A stretch of DNA of 64,000 nt from Varibaculum prostatecancerukia (lineage in GTDB: Bacteria > Actinomycetota > Actinomycetes > Actinomycetales > Actinomycetaceae): positions 1,674,001 through 1,738,000 of the forward strand of contig NZ_OW968402.1 in NCBI RefSeq assembly GCF_943169825.2, written 5' to 3'. Shown here in pieces: positions 46,200 through 55,154 of this stretch. The translations under genes and the position numbers were made by a program. Under the pieces are notes generated by a model, which was given only the letters and a program-made list of their open reading frames with translations, was not told the origin of the DNA and did not search any database. Each line of letters opens with the position of its first letter. The stretch's first letter is position 1.

Positions 46200-46450
46200 C
46201 CCCATCTGACTACCCCTGCTGCGGTCTGATACTTAAAGTTTTTGAGGACGCAGGCGAACTTACCCCAGTCTGCAAGATAAAACACATCGCCGATTTATTA
46301 GGATATTTGTGCAGGTAAGAGTATTTTATTTTATGTTTCTTCCCGGACGCGTGGGCACCTAAGGCGTGACTTAGCTAGCATTGTTCCCCAAAGTCAGTAT
46401 TCCTCGGGTAACAATGGTGGCAACAGCAGTCGAGAAATAAGGAATGATTT

Positions 46451-47299
46451 ATGACCGCCCTGTCTATTCCCGCTTTGGAACTTTCTACCGGATACCAGAT
46501 ACCGCAGTTCGGTTTGGGAACCTACAAACTCCCCGCTGAGGATTGTGTAGATGCAGTTAAATATGCGCTGGATCTGGGGATTCGCCATATTGATACCGCG
46601 CAGATGTATCACAATGAGGCGGAAGTAGGGCGCGCGATTGAAGAATCCGGAATTGACCGCGAAGATATTTTCTTGACCACCAAGCTCAATAATGACAAGC
46701 ATTTACCGGAGGACGCTCGTAAATCTTTCCAACAAAGCCTCGAGGATCTGCGCACCGACTACGTAGATTTATTCTTGATTCACTGGCCACTGCCAACCCG
46801 CTATAACGGCGATTTCGTGCAGACCTGGCGCACCCTCCTAGAGTTCCAATATGACGAAAAGGCACGCACCGTAGGGGTTTCTAACTTCCAGATACACCAT
46901 TTAGAGCGCTTGATCGCGGAAACCGGGGTGACCCCGGCGGTCAATCAAGTGGAGATTCACCCCCACTTTGCCAATAATGAACTGCGCGCCTTCCACCAGC
47001 AACATGGAATCGTAACCGAAGCCTGGTCACCGCTGGCACGCGGGAACGTTTTAGGGGAAGAAAAAGTAATTGCCGCCGCCAATCGTTTAGGAAAAACTCC
47101 TGCCCAGGTAGTGCTGCGTTGGGGCATTGAGCGCGGAGACGTCCTCTTCCCCAAGTCGGTTCACCCCAACCGCATTAAAGAAAACCTGGATATTTTCGAT
47201 TTCCAGCTCGATGAACAGGCCAAAGCGGATTTAGATTCCCTGGATAAGGGCGAGGCCGGCCGATCCGGCTCCCACCCCGACACCATGGACATCCTCTAA
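46451..47299 (+). CDS. Aldo/keto reductase
   Basis: 282 aa with AAGGA ahead of the ATG. It has the AKR (beta/alpha)8 barrel with the catalytic tetrad visible: Asp in IRHIDTAQMY, Tyr in the same motif (QMYHNEAEVG), Lys in FLTTKLNND, and His in LFLIHWPLP. The nucleotide site includes FPKSVHPNRIKENLDIFDF. It resembles 2,5-diketo-D-gluconate reductase-type AKR5 members and uses NADPH. The natural substrate cannot be told. Confidence 0.93.
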   Translation: MTALSIPALELSTGYQIPQFGLGTYKLPAEDCVDAVKYALDLGIRHIDTAQMYHNEAEVGRAIEESGIDREDIFLTTKLNNDKHLPEDARKSFQQSLEDLRTDYVDLFLIHWPLPTRYNGDFVQTWRTLLEFQYDEKARTVGVSNFQIHHLERLIAETGVTPAVNQVEIHPHFANNELRAFHQQHGIVTEAWSPLARGNVLGEEKVIAAANRLGKTPAQVVLRWGIERGDVLFPKSVHPNRIKENLDIFDFQLDEQAKADLDSLDKGEAGRSGSHPDTMDIL

Positions 47300-47345
47300 A
47301 CCCCTATACCGCGACTAGCGACACAAGGGCTGATCTTCACGGTTG

Positions 47346-47674
47346 GCGCGGGGGCTAGATTTTCCCTCCCGCTTGAAAACAGGTAACGCCGTTCCCTGGA
47401 ATAGGTTGGTGCGGTAAAAGCGCTCGGGGGACCCCGGTGAGCCTTGCTTCGCTCGGCTCAAGCCCCCTCTCGCATCTTTTACCACACCAATAGCTAGTGC
47501 CCGCCTGCGCAGCAATAGGCGCACTTAATATCAAGACATAGAGGGCTGTTTAGTCTCAGCTATGCGCGGGGGCTAGATTTTATCCGAGTGGGTGCGGTGG
47601 GCATAAGAATTCGGGGAAAGACTTCAGTCTTTCCCCGAATTCTTGGGCGGGAGGAAAAATCTAGCCCCCGCGTA
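47346..47674. mobile_element. Inverted-repeat-bounded structured element (MITE-like)
   Basis: Near-identical 26-base inverted repeats (gcgggggctagatttt...cctcccgc) lie at 47346-47371 and 47649-47674. A third copy of gcgggggctagatttt in direct orientation starts at 47570. Inside are two hairpin blocks, each opened by ggtgcgg: one at about 47409-47490 with 12 of 13 pairs in its outer stem, and the perfect palindrome at 47605-47644. No coding sequence is convincing. The element occupies the aldo/keto reductase-pgi gap. Confidence 0.55.
47605..47644. terminator. Perfect 19-bp hairpin between converging genes
   Basis: The stem 47605-47623 pairs with 47626-47644 and leaves a two-base loop. It lies 51 bp after pgi (minus strand). 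The flanking sequence is not U-rich, so termination is likely but not certain. Confidence 0.6.
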
Positions 47675-47695
47675 ACCTACTTGCGTTGATACAGG

Positions 47696-49393
47696 CTAGT
47701 TTTCACGATTGGCGTGGTAGTAGTCGATTAACGCTTTAGTAGAAGGATCTTGCTGCTCCAAGACCTCCTGGTCACCGGCGATTGCCGGAGTGAGCGCCTT
47801 GGCGAGCTGTTTGCCCAGCTCCACGCCCCACTGGTCGAAGCTGTTAATCCCCCACACGACCCCTTGGGTAAAGGTGATGTGTTCATAGAGGGCGATTAGC
47901 TGCCCCAGAACCGAGGGGGTTAGCCGCGGCGCCATGATTGAGGTCGAGGGCTTGTTGCCAGCGAAGACCCGGGCCGGCACGATTTGTTCCGGGGTGCCTT
48001 CTGCACGTACCTGATCAGCGGTCTTACCGAAGGCTAGTGCCTGAGTTTGAGCGAAGAAATTCCCTAGGAAGAGTTCGTGCTGATCGTTATCGCCATCTTT
48101 GAGCGGCCAGGTGGGATTGGCGAAAGCAATGAAGTCGGCGGGAATCATTTGAGTCCCTTGGTGAATCAGCTGGTAGAAGGCGTGCTGCCCGTTGGTTCCG
48201 GGCTCTCCCCAGAAGATTTCTCCGGTATCGTAGGATACCGCTGCCCCATCCCAGCGCACTGACTTACCGTTGGATTCCATAGTTAGTTGCTGCAGGTAGG
48301 CCGGGAAACGATGCAGGTATTGGGAATAGGGTAAGACGGCGTGGGTAGGCGCGTGCATGAAGTTGCGGTACCACACGTTGAATAGTCCCATCAATACCGG
48401 AACGTTTTCGGTCAAAGGTGCAGTCCGGAAATGTTCGTCCATGGCGTGCATTCCCGCCAGGAAATCAGCAAAGCCCTCTTTCCCGATCGCGACTGCCAGG
48501 GCGGTACCTACTGCGGAATCTACCGAGTAGCGCCCTCCTACCCAACTCCAAAAACCGAAGGCGTTATCCGGATCGATCCCGAACTCCGCAACCGCCTCAA
48601 GGTTGGTAGAAACCGCTACGAAATGCTTCGATACTGCCTGGCGCGCGTCCTGTTCACTGAGCTGTTCAGTTTTTTCTTTTCCTTCCCAGATTCCGCGAGC
48701 CGCTAACTGTTCTAGCAGCCAGGTGCGAGCCGCCCGGGCATTAGTTAGGGTTTCCAAAGTAGTGAAAGTTTTGGAGGCCACTATAAACAGGGTGGTTTCC
48801 GGATCCAAATCCTTCACTTTTTCACACAGATCCGTGGGATCGATATTGGATACGAAACGGCATTTAAGCTCCGGTTTCGCATAGGGAAGTAGCGCCTCGT
48901 AGGCCATTGCCGGTCCCAGGTCTGAGCCTCCAATTCCGATGTTCACCACGGTGGTGATGGGTTTGCCAGTAATTCCCAGCCAGGAACCACTGCGCACCTT
49001 CTCGGCAAAGGCATAGACCTGCTCCAGAACGGCGGCGACATCAGCGCTCACATCCTGTCCATCAACTTTTAGATTATCTTCGCGAGGACGCCGCAGGGCA
49101 GTATGCAGCACCGCGCGATCCTCGGTGGTATTAATGTGATCACCTGCGAACATGGCGTCCCGATGTTCCTCGACTTTGGTCTGTGCCGCCAGGCGTGCCA
49201 GCGCCGCCAATACCGGGGCAGTTACCAGATTCTTTGACAGGTCCACTTGCAAATCTGCGGCCTTAAAAGTCAAATCTTCCGCACGGCTAGGTTGGGATTG
49301 GAACCAACCCGCTAAATCTGGCTGGAACGACTGGGCAAGATTCTCTAGCTCTTGCCACGCCTGGGTAGTAGTGGGATCAATTGGGGCACTCAT
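47696..49393 (-). CDS. pgi: Glucose-6-phosphate isomerase
   Basis: 565 aa with AGGAG before the ATG. It interconverts glucose 6-phosphate and fructose 6-phosphate. SIS-domain signatures are present: [27 protein letters not shown], and the C-terminal [18 protein letters not shown]. The catalytic Glu/His lie in [10 protein letters not shown] and [16 protein letters not shown] contexts. It begins 27 bp after the pfk stop and is the third gene of the sensor-pfk-pgi unit. Confidence 0.97.
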   Translation of the reverse strand: MSAPIDPTTTQAWQELENLAQSFQPDLAGWFQSQPSRAEDLTFKAADLQVDLSKNLVTAPVLAALARLAAQTKVEEHRDAMFAGDHINTTEDRAVLHTALRRPREDNLKVDGQDVSADVAAVLEQVYAFAEKVRSGSWLGITGKPITTVVNIGIGGSDLGPAMAYEALLPYAKPELKCRFVSNIDPTDLCEKVKDLDPETTLFIVASKTFTTLETLTNARAARTWLLEQLAARGIWEGKEKTEQLSEQDARQAVSKHFVAVSTNLEAVAEFGIDPDNAFGFWSWVGGRYSVDSAVGTALAVAIGKEGFADFLAGMHAMDEHFRTAPLTENVPVLMGLFNVWYRNFMHAPTHAVLPYSQYLHRFPAYLQQLTMESNGKSVRWDGAAVSYDTGEIFWGEPGTNGQHAFYQLIHQGTQMIPADFIAFANPTWPLKDGDNDQHELFLGNFFAQTQALAFGKTADQVRAEGTPEQIVPARVFAGNKPSTSIMAPRLTPSVLGQLIALYEHITFTQGVVWGINSFDQWGVELGKQLAKALTPAIAGDQEVLEQQDPSTKALIDYYHANREN

Positions 49394-49420
49394 GTTTTCT
49401 CCTATTTGAATCTGTTGGTT

Positions 49421-51685
49421 TTAAAGGTCAGTGATTGGCAACTCTGGGACTTCAATGTCCCATTCGTCACGGGAAACCACCGGAATAATATCAATAAGCG
49501 GCAACCACCATTGGTTGAGAGGCCGCCGTACCTGGGGGTCTACCTTTTCTTGCATTTTTAGTAGCGGGAAGGTTTCAATCCCGTGCTCCGCCAACCCCAC
49601 CCCTAAGGGTTCAGTTCTGTTTTGCGCGAATTCCTCTCGGAGTTCTTTGATCGCTACCCGCACTAGGCGCGTAGCTAAGATCCGGTCAAAGGGCGAAGGC
49701 TCGCCGCCTTGCTGCAGGTGTCCGAGTGCGGAGTGGCGCACATCGAAGAGACCCTGCGATTCTTGGGCAAAAACCGAGGCAATGAATTCCCGGTCGTATC
49801 TGCCTCCGGCCTCTTCATTATGCAAAACCAGGCAGAGGCGGCGACCATCACGGAAAGAATCCCGCATCATTTTCACGTCATCCGCTAGAATTTGTAGATC
49901 GTAGGGGAATTCATCCAGGTAGACCAACTCGGCTCCGGCCGCAATCCCTGACATTAGGGACAGGTATCCACAGTGTCGCCCCATGGCATCGGCTACGAAG
50001 CAACGCCGCGAGGCAGCCGCAGATTCCCGGATGCGATCTAGCGCCCAGACTGCATTATTTAAGGCGGAATCGGCCCCGATAGAAAGTTCGGATCCCGGCA
50101 AATTGTTATCAATAGATGCCGGAACGCAAATCATCGGGATATTAAAAGCCGGATAGCGGGAAGTTTCCTGGCGCATCTGATTAATCGACAGGTAGGCGTT
50201 ATAGCCTCCGATTACCACTAGCGCGTCAATACGATGTTCTTCCAGGGCGCGCCCTATCGCATAGTATTCTTCCACCCGGGGAATTGGACGCAGGGTTCCC
50301 AGTTCGGCACCGCCATCAAAGCCCCATCCTTCAACGTCTTCCCAGGCCAGATGCTTAACGTTCCCGGACATTAGTCCGTCAAAGGAGCCGTAGATTCCTA
50401 GCATTTCGAATCCGCAATCGATGCCTTGGCGAACTGCCGCTCGGGCGGCAGTGTTCATCCCGGGCGCCAATCCCCCCACGTGCATGATGGCTACCCGCCG
50501 CGCATCGGCAGGCAGCTGGTCTTCCTGGGGAGGGGTCGACATTACTTCGTTAATGGCCAGCATCTCGCGGAAGGAACGGCCGCGCGCCTGCACCGCTTTT
50601 TCATATTCTTTGGCCTTGGTGAATTTGGCGACTGCACGCGTGTCGCCAACCGCTTTCATCAGGGGCAGGCGAGCTACTCGATTGTTACGCGCCCCAATAA
50701 TCACCGGCTCGGAGTTTTGATCTTGATGCAGCACTTCATAGGCGGCGGCATATCCCAGAGCGGTGGGCATCCAGCGGTCATAGGCAGAGGGAGTGCCGCC
50801 CCGCTGCACGTGTCCCAATATAGTTAGGTGCGGGCGCTGACCGGTTTCTTGCTCGAGGGCGTCACATACATCGTTTGCAGTGATGGGATTACCCTGGTGG
50901 TCGATAGCTCCTTCGGCCACCAGCACAATTGATTCGCGTCTGCCAGCTTTGCGCCCGGCTGTAAGTTTGTCTGCTAAAGTCTTCTGCCACCCTGCCTCGG
51001 GAGGAGCTTCGGGGATAAAAACATAGTCACAGCCACGTGCAACCGCACTCATTAACGGAAGATACCCGCAATGCCGCCCCATTACTTCCACTACGAAAGT
51101 CCGGCGGTGGGAGGCGGCGGTAGAAGATAGTTCGTCCAGGGCTACCAGGATTCGCTGTAAGGCGGAGTCGGTGCCGATGGTCATATCAAATCCGACTAAA
51201 TCATTGTCGATAGAACCAACCAGACCGGCTACCCGTAACTTTTCGTGTCCGGCTACCTGCTCAGGGGTTAGTTCCCCGGACTGCACCAATTCTTCCAGCA
51301 GGCTCGGCCATTCTTCTTGGAACTCATTAGTTCCGGCCAGCGACCCGTCCCCACCGATGGAAATCAGCCGGTCGATCCCCTTTAGAACCAGATTCTTTGC
51401 GGCTTTGCGCAATCCGGAGCGTTCCCGAAACTCCTGGCAGCGGGCTGTTCCAATAATGGTGCCGCCCTTATTTAGCACACTAGACACATCTGACCAGCCC
51501 AGCGGCTTAATCATCTCGCCGCCGGTAACTGCCCCTTGCCATCCCTCAAGAATCGCATACGGCTGGGCTCCCATTTTTAGGGCGGTGCGCACCACCGCCC
51601 TCACGGCCGCATTCATGCCTTGGGCATCTCCGCCCGAGGTTAAAACTCCAAGCCGTTTTGGTTGCCCTTGCGCGGACTGGCCCAT
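49421..51685 (-). CDS. pfkA: Tandem-fused 6-phosphofructokinase (two PFK halves)
   Basis: 754 aa, twice the usual bacterial length of about 320-340. The N-half (1-400) has SGGDAQGMNAAVR, the ATP-type GGDGS and the catalytic GSIDNDLVGFDMTIGTD with both Asp, then MGRHCGYLPLM. The C-half (from about 405) keeps the fold (GGLAPGMNTAARAAVR, ADAMGRHCGYLSLM) but has GGYNA where the ATP loop should be, and SIDNN in place of SIDND. This recalls eukaryotic PFK-1, whose C-half is regulatory. It phosphorylates fructose 6-phosphate. It lies in one unit with the sugar sensor upstream and pgi downstream. Confidence 0.93.
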   Translation of the reverse strand: MGQSAQGQPKRLGVLTSGGDAQGMNAAVRAVVRTALKMGAQPYAILEGWQGAVTGGEMIKPLGWSDVSSVLNKGGTIIGTARCQEFRERSGLRKAAKNLVLKGIDRLISIGGDGSLAGTNEFQEEWPSLLEELVQSGELTPEQVAGHEKLRVAGLVGSIDNDLVGFDMTIGTDSALQRILVALDELSSTAASHRRTFVVEVMGRHCGYLPLMSAVARGCDYVFIPEAPPEAGWQKTLADKLTAGRKAGRRESIVLVAEGAIDHQGNPITANDVCDALEQETGQRPHLTILGHVQRGGTPSAYDRWMPTALGYAAAYEVLHQDQNSEPVIIGARNNRVARLPLMKAVGDTRAVAKFTKAKEYEKAVQARGRSFREMLAINEVMSTPPQEDQLPADARRVAIMHVGGLAPGMNTAARAAVRQGIDCGFEMLGIYGSFDGLMSGNVKHLAWEDVEGWGFDGGAELGTLRPIPRVEEYYAIGRALEEHRIDALVVIGGYNAYLSINQMRQETSRYPAFNIPMICVPASIDNNLPGSELSIGADSALNNAVWALDRIRESAAASRRCFVADAMGRHCGYLSLMSGIAAGAELVYLDEFPYDLQILADDVKMMRDSFRDGRRLCLVLHNEEAGGRYDREFIASVFAQESQGLFDVRHSALGHLQQGGEPSPFDRILATRLVRVAIKELREEFAQNRTEPLGVGLAEHGIETFPLLKMQEKVDPQVRRPLNQWWLPLIDIIPVVSRDEWDIEVPELPITDL

Positions 51686-51711
51686 TATTCCTCCTCTTTG
51701 AAGGCTGGCCC

Positions 51712-52554
51712 CTAGGCGCTTCCCCTGGCCACCAGCGTCATCATTTTATCTACTTCTGCTGGATCCGGCGCTTCCACCTTTTCTCCAGACAAGAATTTGC
51801 CGAGAGCCTGGGCGTACATCCGCCCACTAACCTCGGGATTAAAATCAACAGACGTCAAGGGGGGATTGAAAAGTTCCCCTTCGGGAGCGTTCCCGACTCC
51901 AATCACCGCGCAATCGTTAGGCACCATTCGCCCACACATCCGCAGCGCCTGGATTACTTCCATCGCCAAGAAATCGTTATGACAAATAAATCCGTCTACC
52001 CCGGGATTCTTCGAAAATAGCTGCACCAACTCTCCAGATAGGTTGGGAGAGTTATATTCGGTGGTCAGCATAGTGGGGGTAGGACATCCCCCGAAAATGC
52101 ATCCCTGCAGCACTCCGGCGTAACGCAATTGATTTAGATTTTTAAGCAGGACGCTATCGGAACAGAGATAAACCAAGTTACGATGCCCGGAAGAAACCAT
52201 CCGCGAAGCCATGGCTCGCCCTGAAGCACCGTAGAGTGCCGCTGCCACCGAATACAGCGGGGAATCGGTGGCAAAAATGGCTGGCTCAACCTCTACTCCC
52301 AGGCTTTGCAACTGTTTATTTTGCTCTGCAGTAAAAGGAACCAGGGGCAAAATCGGGCCGATAAGTTTTGCACTGTCAGCTAGGGTATCAACATCGAGTT
52401 GATCGCTGTCTAACTGCACCGGGATCAAGTCAATCCCCAGTTTGGCGGCTTCGAACGCTACTCGCATAACCGTGGTCAGCAGGGGCGCGTTATGCGGCAT
52501 CGGGGGAATTACGAACAGGCAGCGTTCCACATCTACCTGTTGTTTCTTCGCCAC
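51712..52554 (-). CDS. LacI-type ligand-binding domain protein without HTH
   Basis: 280 aa from a GTG with GGGAGGG ahead. It matches the sugar-binding (periplasmic-binding-protein-like) core of LacI/PurR regulators: DLIPVQLDSDQ, DSPLYSVAAALYGASGRAMASRMVSSGHRNLVYL, PGVDGFICHNDFLAMEVIQAL, and VIGVGNAPEGELFNPPLTSVDF. The N-terminal DNA-binding helix and hinge are absent, and no signal peptide is present. The preceding 200 bp contain no fragment of an HTH. It may sense a sugar phosphate and act on PFK or on another regulator. It is the first gene of the pfk-pgi operon (26 bp gap). Confidence 0.8.
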   Translation of the reverse strand: MAKKQQVDVERCLFVIPPMPHNAPLLTTVMRVAFEAAKLGIDLIPVQLDSDQLDVDTLADSAKLIGPILPLVPFTAEQNKQLQSLGVEVEPAIFATDSPLYSVAAALYGASGRAMASRMVSSGHRNLVYLCSDSVLLKNLNQLRYAGVLQGCIFGGCPTPTMLTTEYNSPNLSGELVQLFSKNPGVDGFICHNDFLAMEVIQALRMCGRMVPNDCAVIGVGNAPEGELFNPPLTSVDFNPEVSGRMYAQALGKFLSGEKVEAPDPAEVDKMMTLVARGSA

Positions 52555-52657
52555 GGTTTCCCTCCCCGCCCTAATCGTTACCTGCTCTAGGTTTTGAATG
52601 CTCAGTTCTAACGTTAATACTAGCCTATTTCAATGATCCAACCAGCGTGAAAACGGA

Positions 52658-52743
52658 GCGGACGCTTCATTTTTGCGTCCGCCCCGAAAGAATCCTTCAC
52701 CTGGGGGCTATACCAGAGGAAATCCCTCTTTAAACCCCCAGGT
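52658..52743 (-). terminator. Two hairpins after icd
   Basis: Hairpin one (52699-52743) has an outer 9-10-bp stem with a smaller internal stem. Hairpin two (52658-52682) has a perfect 8-bp GC-rich stem with a 9-base loop. They lie just downstream of the icd stop (52759). Neither has a long T run. Confidence 0.6.
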
Positions 52744-52758
52744 CAACCGGGTTTTATT

Positions 52759-53985
52759 TTATGCTTCTTGCTTTAGGCGCTGAGCCAGGTTTTCAATCAG
52801 CACATTCATAAAGCCATCGGTGTCTAGCCAGGGATGATCCGGGGAGATCAGGCGCGCTAGGTCTCCGGTCATTTGCCCGCCCTCGACAGTAGAAATAATT
52901 ACCTCTTCTAGGGTCTCGGCGAAGTGGGTAACCTCCGGGGTATTGTCCAGGTTGCCGCGATGCGCCAGACCACGGGTCCAGGCGTAGATAGAAGCAATCG
53001 GGTTGGTGGAGGTCTTTTCCCCACGCTGCCAGCGGCGATAGTGCCGGGTTACCGTACCATGCGCGGCCTCGGCCTCAATCGTGCGCCCATCGGGGGTCAT
53101 TAGCACCGAGGTCATCAACCCCAGGGAGCCAAAGCCTTGGGCTACAGTATCGGACTGGACGTCGCCGTCATAGTTCTTGCACGCCCACACATATCCGCCT
53201 TTCCACCGCAGGGAGGAGGCCACCATGTCATCAATCAAACGGTGTTCATAGTGGAGACCGGCTTCCTCATATTGCGCCTTAAATTCGGCGTCATAGATAT
53301 CGGCGAAGATATCTTTGAACTGCCCGTCATAGGCCTTCAAAATGGTGTTCTTGGTGGACAGGTAGACCGGGTAGCCGCGCAACAGGCCGTAGCGGAAGCA
53401 GGCACGGGCAAAGTCTTTGATGGAATCGTTGAAGTTGTACATTCCCATGGCGACTCCCCCGTCTTCGGGGTATTCCACCACGGTATGTTCGATGGGCTTC
53501 GAGCCATCTTTAGGATGGAAAGTAATAGTTAGGCTGCCCGCACCGGGGATCTTGAAATCAGTAGCCTTGTATTGGTCACCGAAGGCATGCCGGGCAACTA
53601 CGATGGGTTTCGTCCATCCGCCCACCAGGCGCGGCACATTGTTCATAATGATTGGTTCCCGGAAAATCACCCCACCGAGAATATTCCGGATAGTACCATT
53701 GGGCGATTTCCACATTTTCCGCAACCCGAACTCTTCCACCCGGGCTTCATCGGGGGTAATAGTTGCGCATTTAACCCCTACCCCGTGTTCCTTAATCGCG
53801 TTTGCAGCGTCAATCGTGACTTGGTCACTGGTGGCGTCGCGGTTCTCGATGCTGAGGTCGTAGTAACGAAGATCCACGTCCAGGTAAGGAAGAATCAGTT
53901 CATTACGGATTTTTTGCCAAATGATGCGGGTCATTTCATCGCCGTCTAGTTCGACGACTGGGCCGGCTACTTTGATCTTTGCCAT
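52759..53985 (-). CDS. icd: NADP-dependent isocitrate dehydrogenase (dimeric, eukaryote-like type)
   Basis: 408 aa from the ATG at 53985 (GGAG ahead; the open frame runs on to 54078 but those residues are not conserved). It oxidises isocitrate to 2-oxoglutarate. The N-terminus [19 protein letters not shown] and the motif [13 protein letters not shown] define the homodimeric type II enzymes rather than the E. coli type. The metal site appears in [24 protein letters not shown], and the NADP site in [25 protein letters not shown]. It is monocistronic. Confidence 0.97.
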   Translation of the reverse strand: MAKIKVAGPVVELDGDEMTRIIWQKIRNELILPYLDVDLRYYDLSIENRDATSDQVTIDAANAIKEHGVGVKCATITPDEARVEEFGLRKMWKSPNGTIRNILGGVIFREPIIMNNVPRLVGGWTKPIVVARHAFGDQYKATDFKIPGAGSLTITFHPKDGSKPIEHTVVEYPEDGGVAMGMYNFNDSIKDFARACFRYGLLRGYPVYLSTKNTILKAYDGQFKDIFADIYDAEFKAQYEEAGLHYEHRLIDDMVASSLRWKGGYVWACKNYDGDVQSDTVAQGFGSLGLMTSVLMTPDGRTIEAEAAHGTVTRHYRRWQRGEKTSTNPIASIYAWTRGLAHRGNLDNTPEVTHFAETLEEVIISTVEGGQMTGDLARLISPDHPWLDTDGFMNVLIENLAQRLKQEA

Positions 53986-54180
53986 GAATAACTCCAAAAG
54001 CTGTAGTTTTAAGTCCTCGGTATCAACTTTACTCGACATCGAGATAAATTGACAATGCCTAAAGCTGTGAGTTACCAAGCGAAATTTTGAGATTTTTTGC
54101 CCCCGTCATTAAACCCGCTTTGCCTACCAGGAAGTACTCAGTCGCTCGCGCATGAAGATCGGGTAGCTTAAATTAGCTAT

Positions 54181-54927
54181 ATGCAGGTGCAGATTGGCAA
54201 AACTTCGGCGGCGCGGCCGGCGCCGCTTATTTGGTTAGAGTCAGGTCTGGGTGGATCTATGCGCAGCTGGAACCTGACATTCCCAATCCTTTGTCGCGCT
54301 TTTTACTGCGCCCGCTCTACCCGCTCCCCAATTTTGCGCCCCCACGAGGACGAGGAGGTAACTTGGCAAAGCCTAGTGGCGGAAATGCGAGCGGGCGGAG
54401 AAAAAACCGCCGCTCACCTGGGAGCTACCTTTGATAATCCCCTACCCATAGTGTTGGTGGGACACTCCTATGGGGCGATGCTAGTGCGAGTTTGGGCGGC
54501 GCAGCTATTAAAGTCCCCCACTCCCTCCCGGGTACGGCCGGTGGGAATCGTGCAGATAGATCCCTCTTTTGAGGGAAATTACGAGGGCGCGAGCCCCCTC
54601 TATCAAGAAATAGAGCGAAAGATCCTCGCTTGGCTTTACCGGGGTGCCGCCCGCGAGCAACCCTCCTTTTATATGGCCTGGCAAGACCTACAGGAGATTG
54701 ACCTGCTGGATCGCCAGCTCCCCCAGCTGGTGATTTCCGCAGCTCACCGCCGCAATAGTAAAACCTGGCAGGGGCTAACCTCGTTTGCCCGCGCGATTGA
54801 TGCCCGGCTGGTGCGCGCCGACTCTTCCCGCCACCTTTTGCAGGTGTTCGATCCGGCAACCGTCGCGAGTCAGATTATTAGGTTTACTGCGCGCGCCAGC
54901 GAGCGGCCAAAACGCCAAGGGAACTAA
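54181..54927 (+). CDS. Alpha/beta hydrolase
   Basis: 248 aa. The oxyanion region is LESGLGGSMRSW and the nucleophile elbow is GHSYGA (Ser near residue 97). A His in DSSRHLLQVFDP near 217 and an Asp in VQIDPSFEG complete a likely triad. No signal peptide or lipobox exists, so the protein is cytosolic. The ATG lies about 10 bp after a TAAATT-like box, so the mRNA may be leaderless. The specific substrate is unknown. Confidence 0.82.
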   Translation: MQVQIGKTSAARPAPLIWLESGLGGSMRSWNLTFPILCRAFYCARSTRSPILRPHEDEEVTWQSLVAEMRAGGEKTAAHLGATFDNPLPIVLVGHSYGAMLVRVWAAQLLKSPTPSRVRPVGIVQIDPSFEGNYEGASPLYQEIERKILAWLYRGAAREQPSFYMAWQDLQEIDLLDRQLPQLVISAAHRRNSKTWQGLTSFARAIDARLVRADSSRHLLQVFDPATVASQIIRFTARASERPKRQGN

Positions 54928-55154
54928 AATCTACAGAATCACCTCAATACAGACAAATTATTCTCACCCACACCCCGAATGAGGCAACACTCACCATTTG
55001 CCCGCAATCGCTGTGAGTTCGGCCTGAGCACTTGCTTTGGGCAGCTAACTTATATTAAATTAACAATGTTTTAATGGTTGAAATAATTAATAGGTAGAAG
55101 CACCAATATTTGCCCTCAAAAATAAATTTTGGTGTCGGAGGTGGGAAGTCCCCC

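Noticed and set aside
46200-46450. RNA gene or regulatory element before the aldo/keto reductase
   Set aside because: A gap of 251 bp with no clear hairpin or motif beyond the ribosome site.
47315-47524. 69-codon frame on the minus strand after the aldo/keto reductase
   Set aside because: It lies inside the inverted-repeat element, shows no family signature and has no ribosome site.
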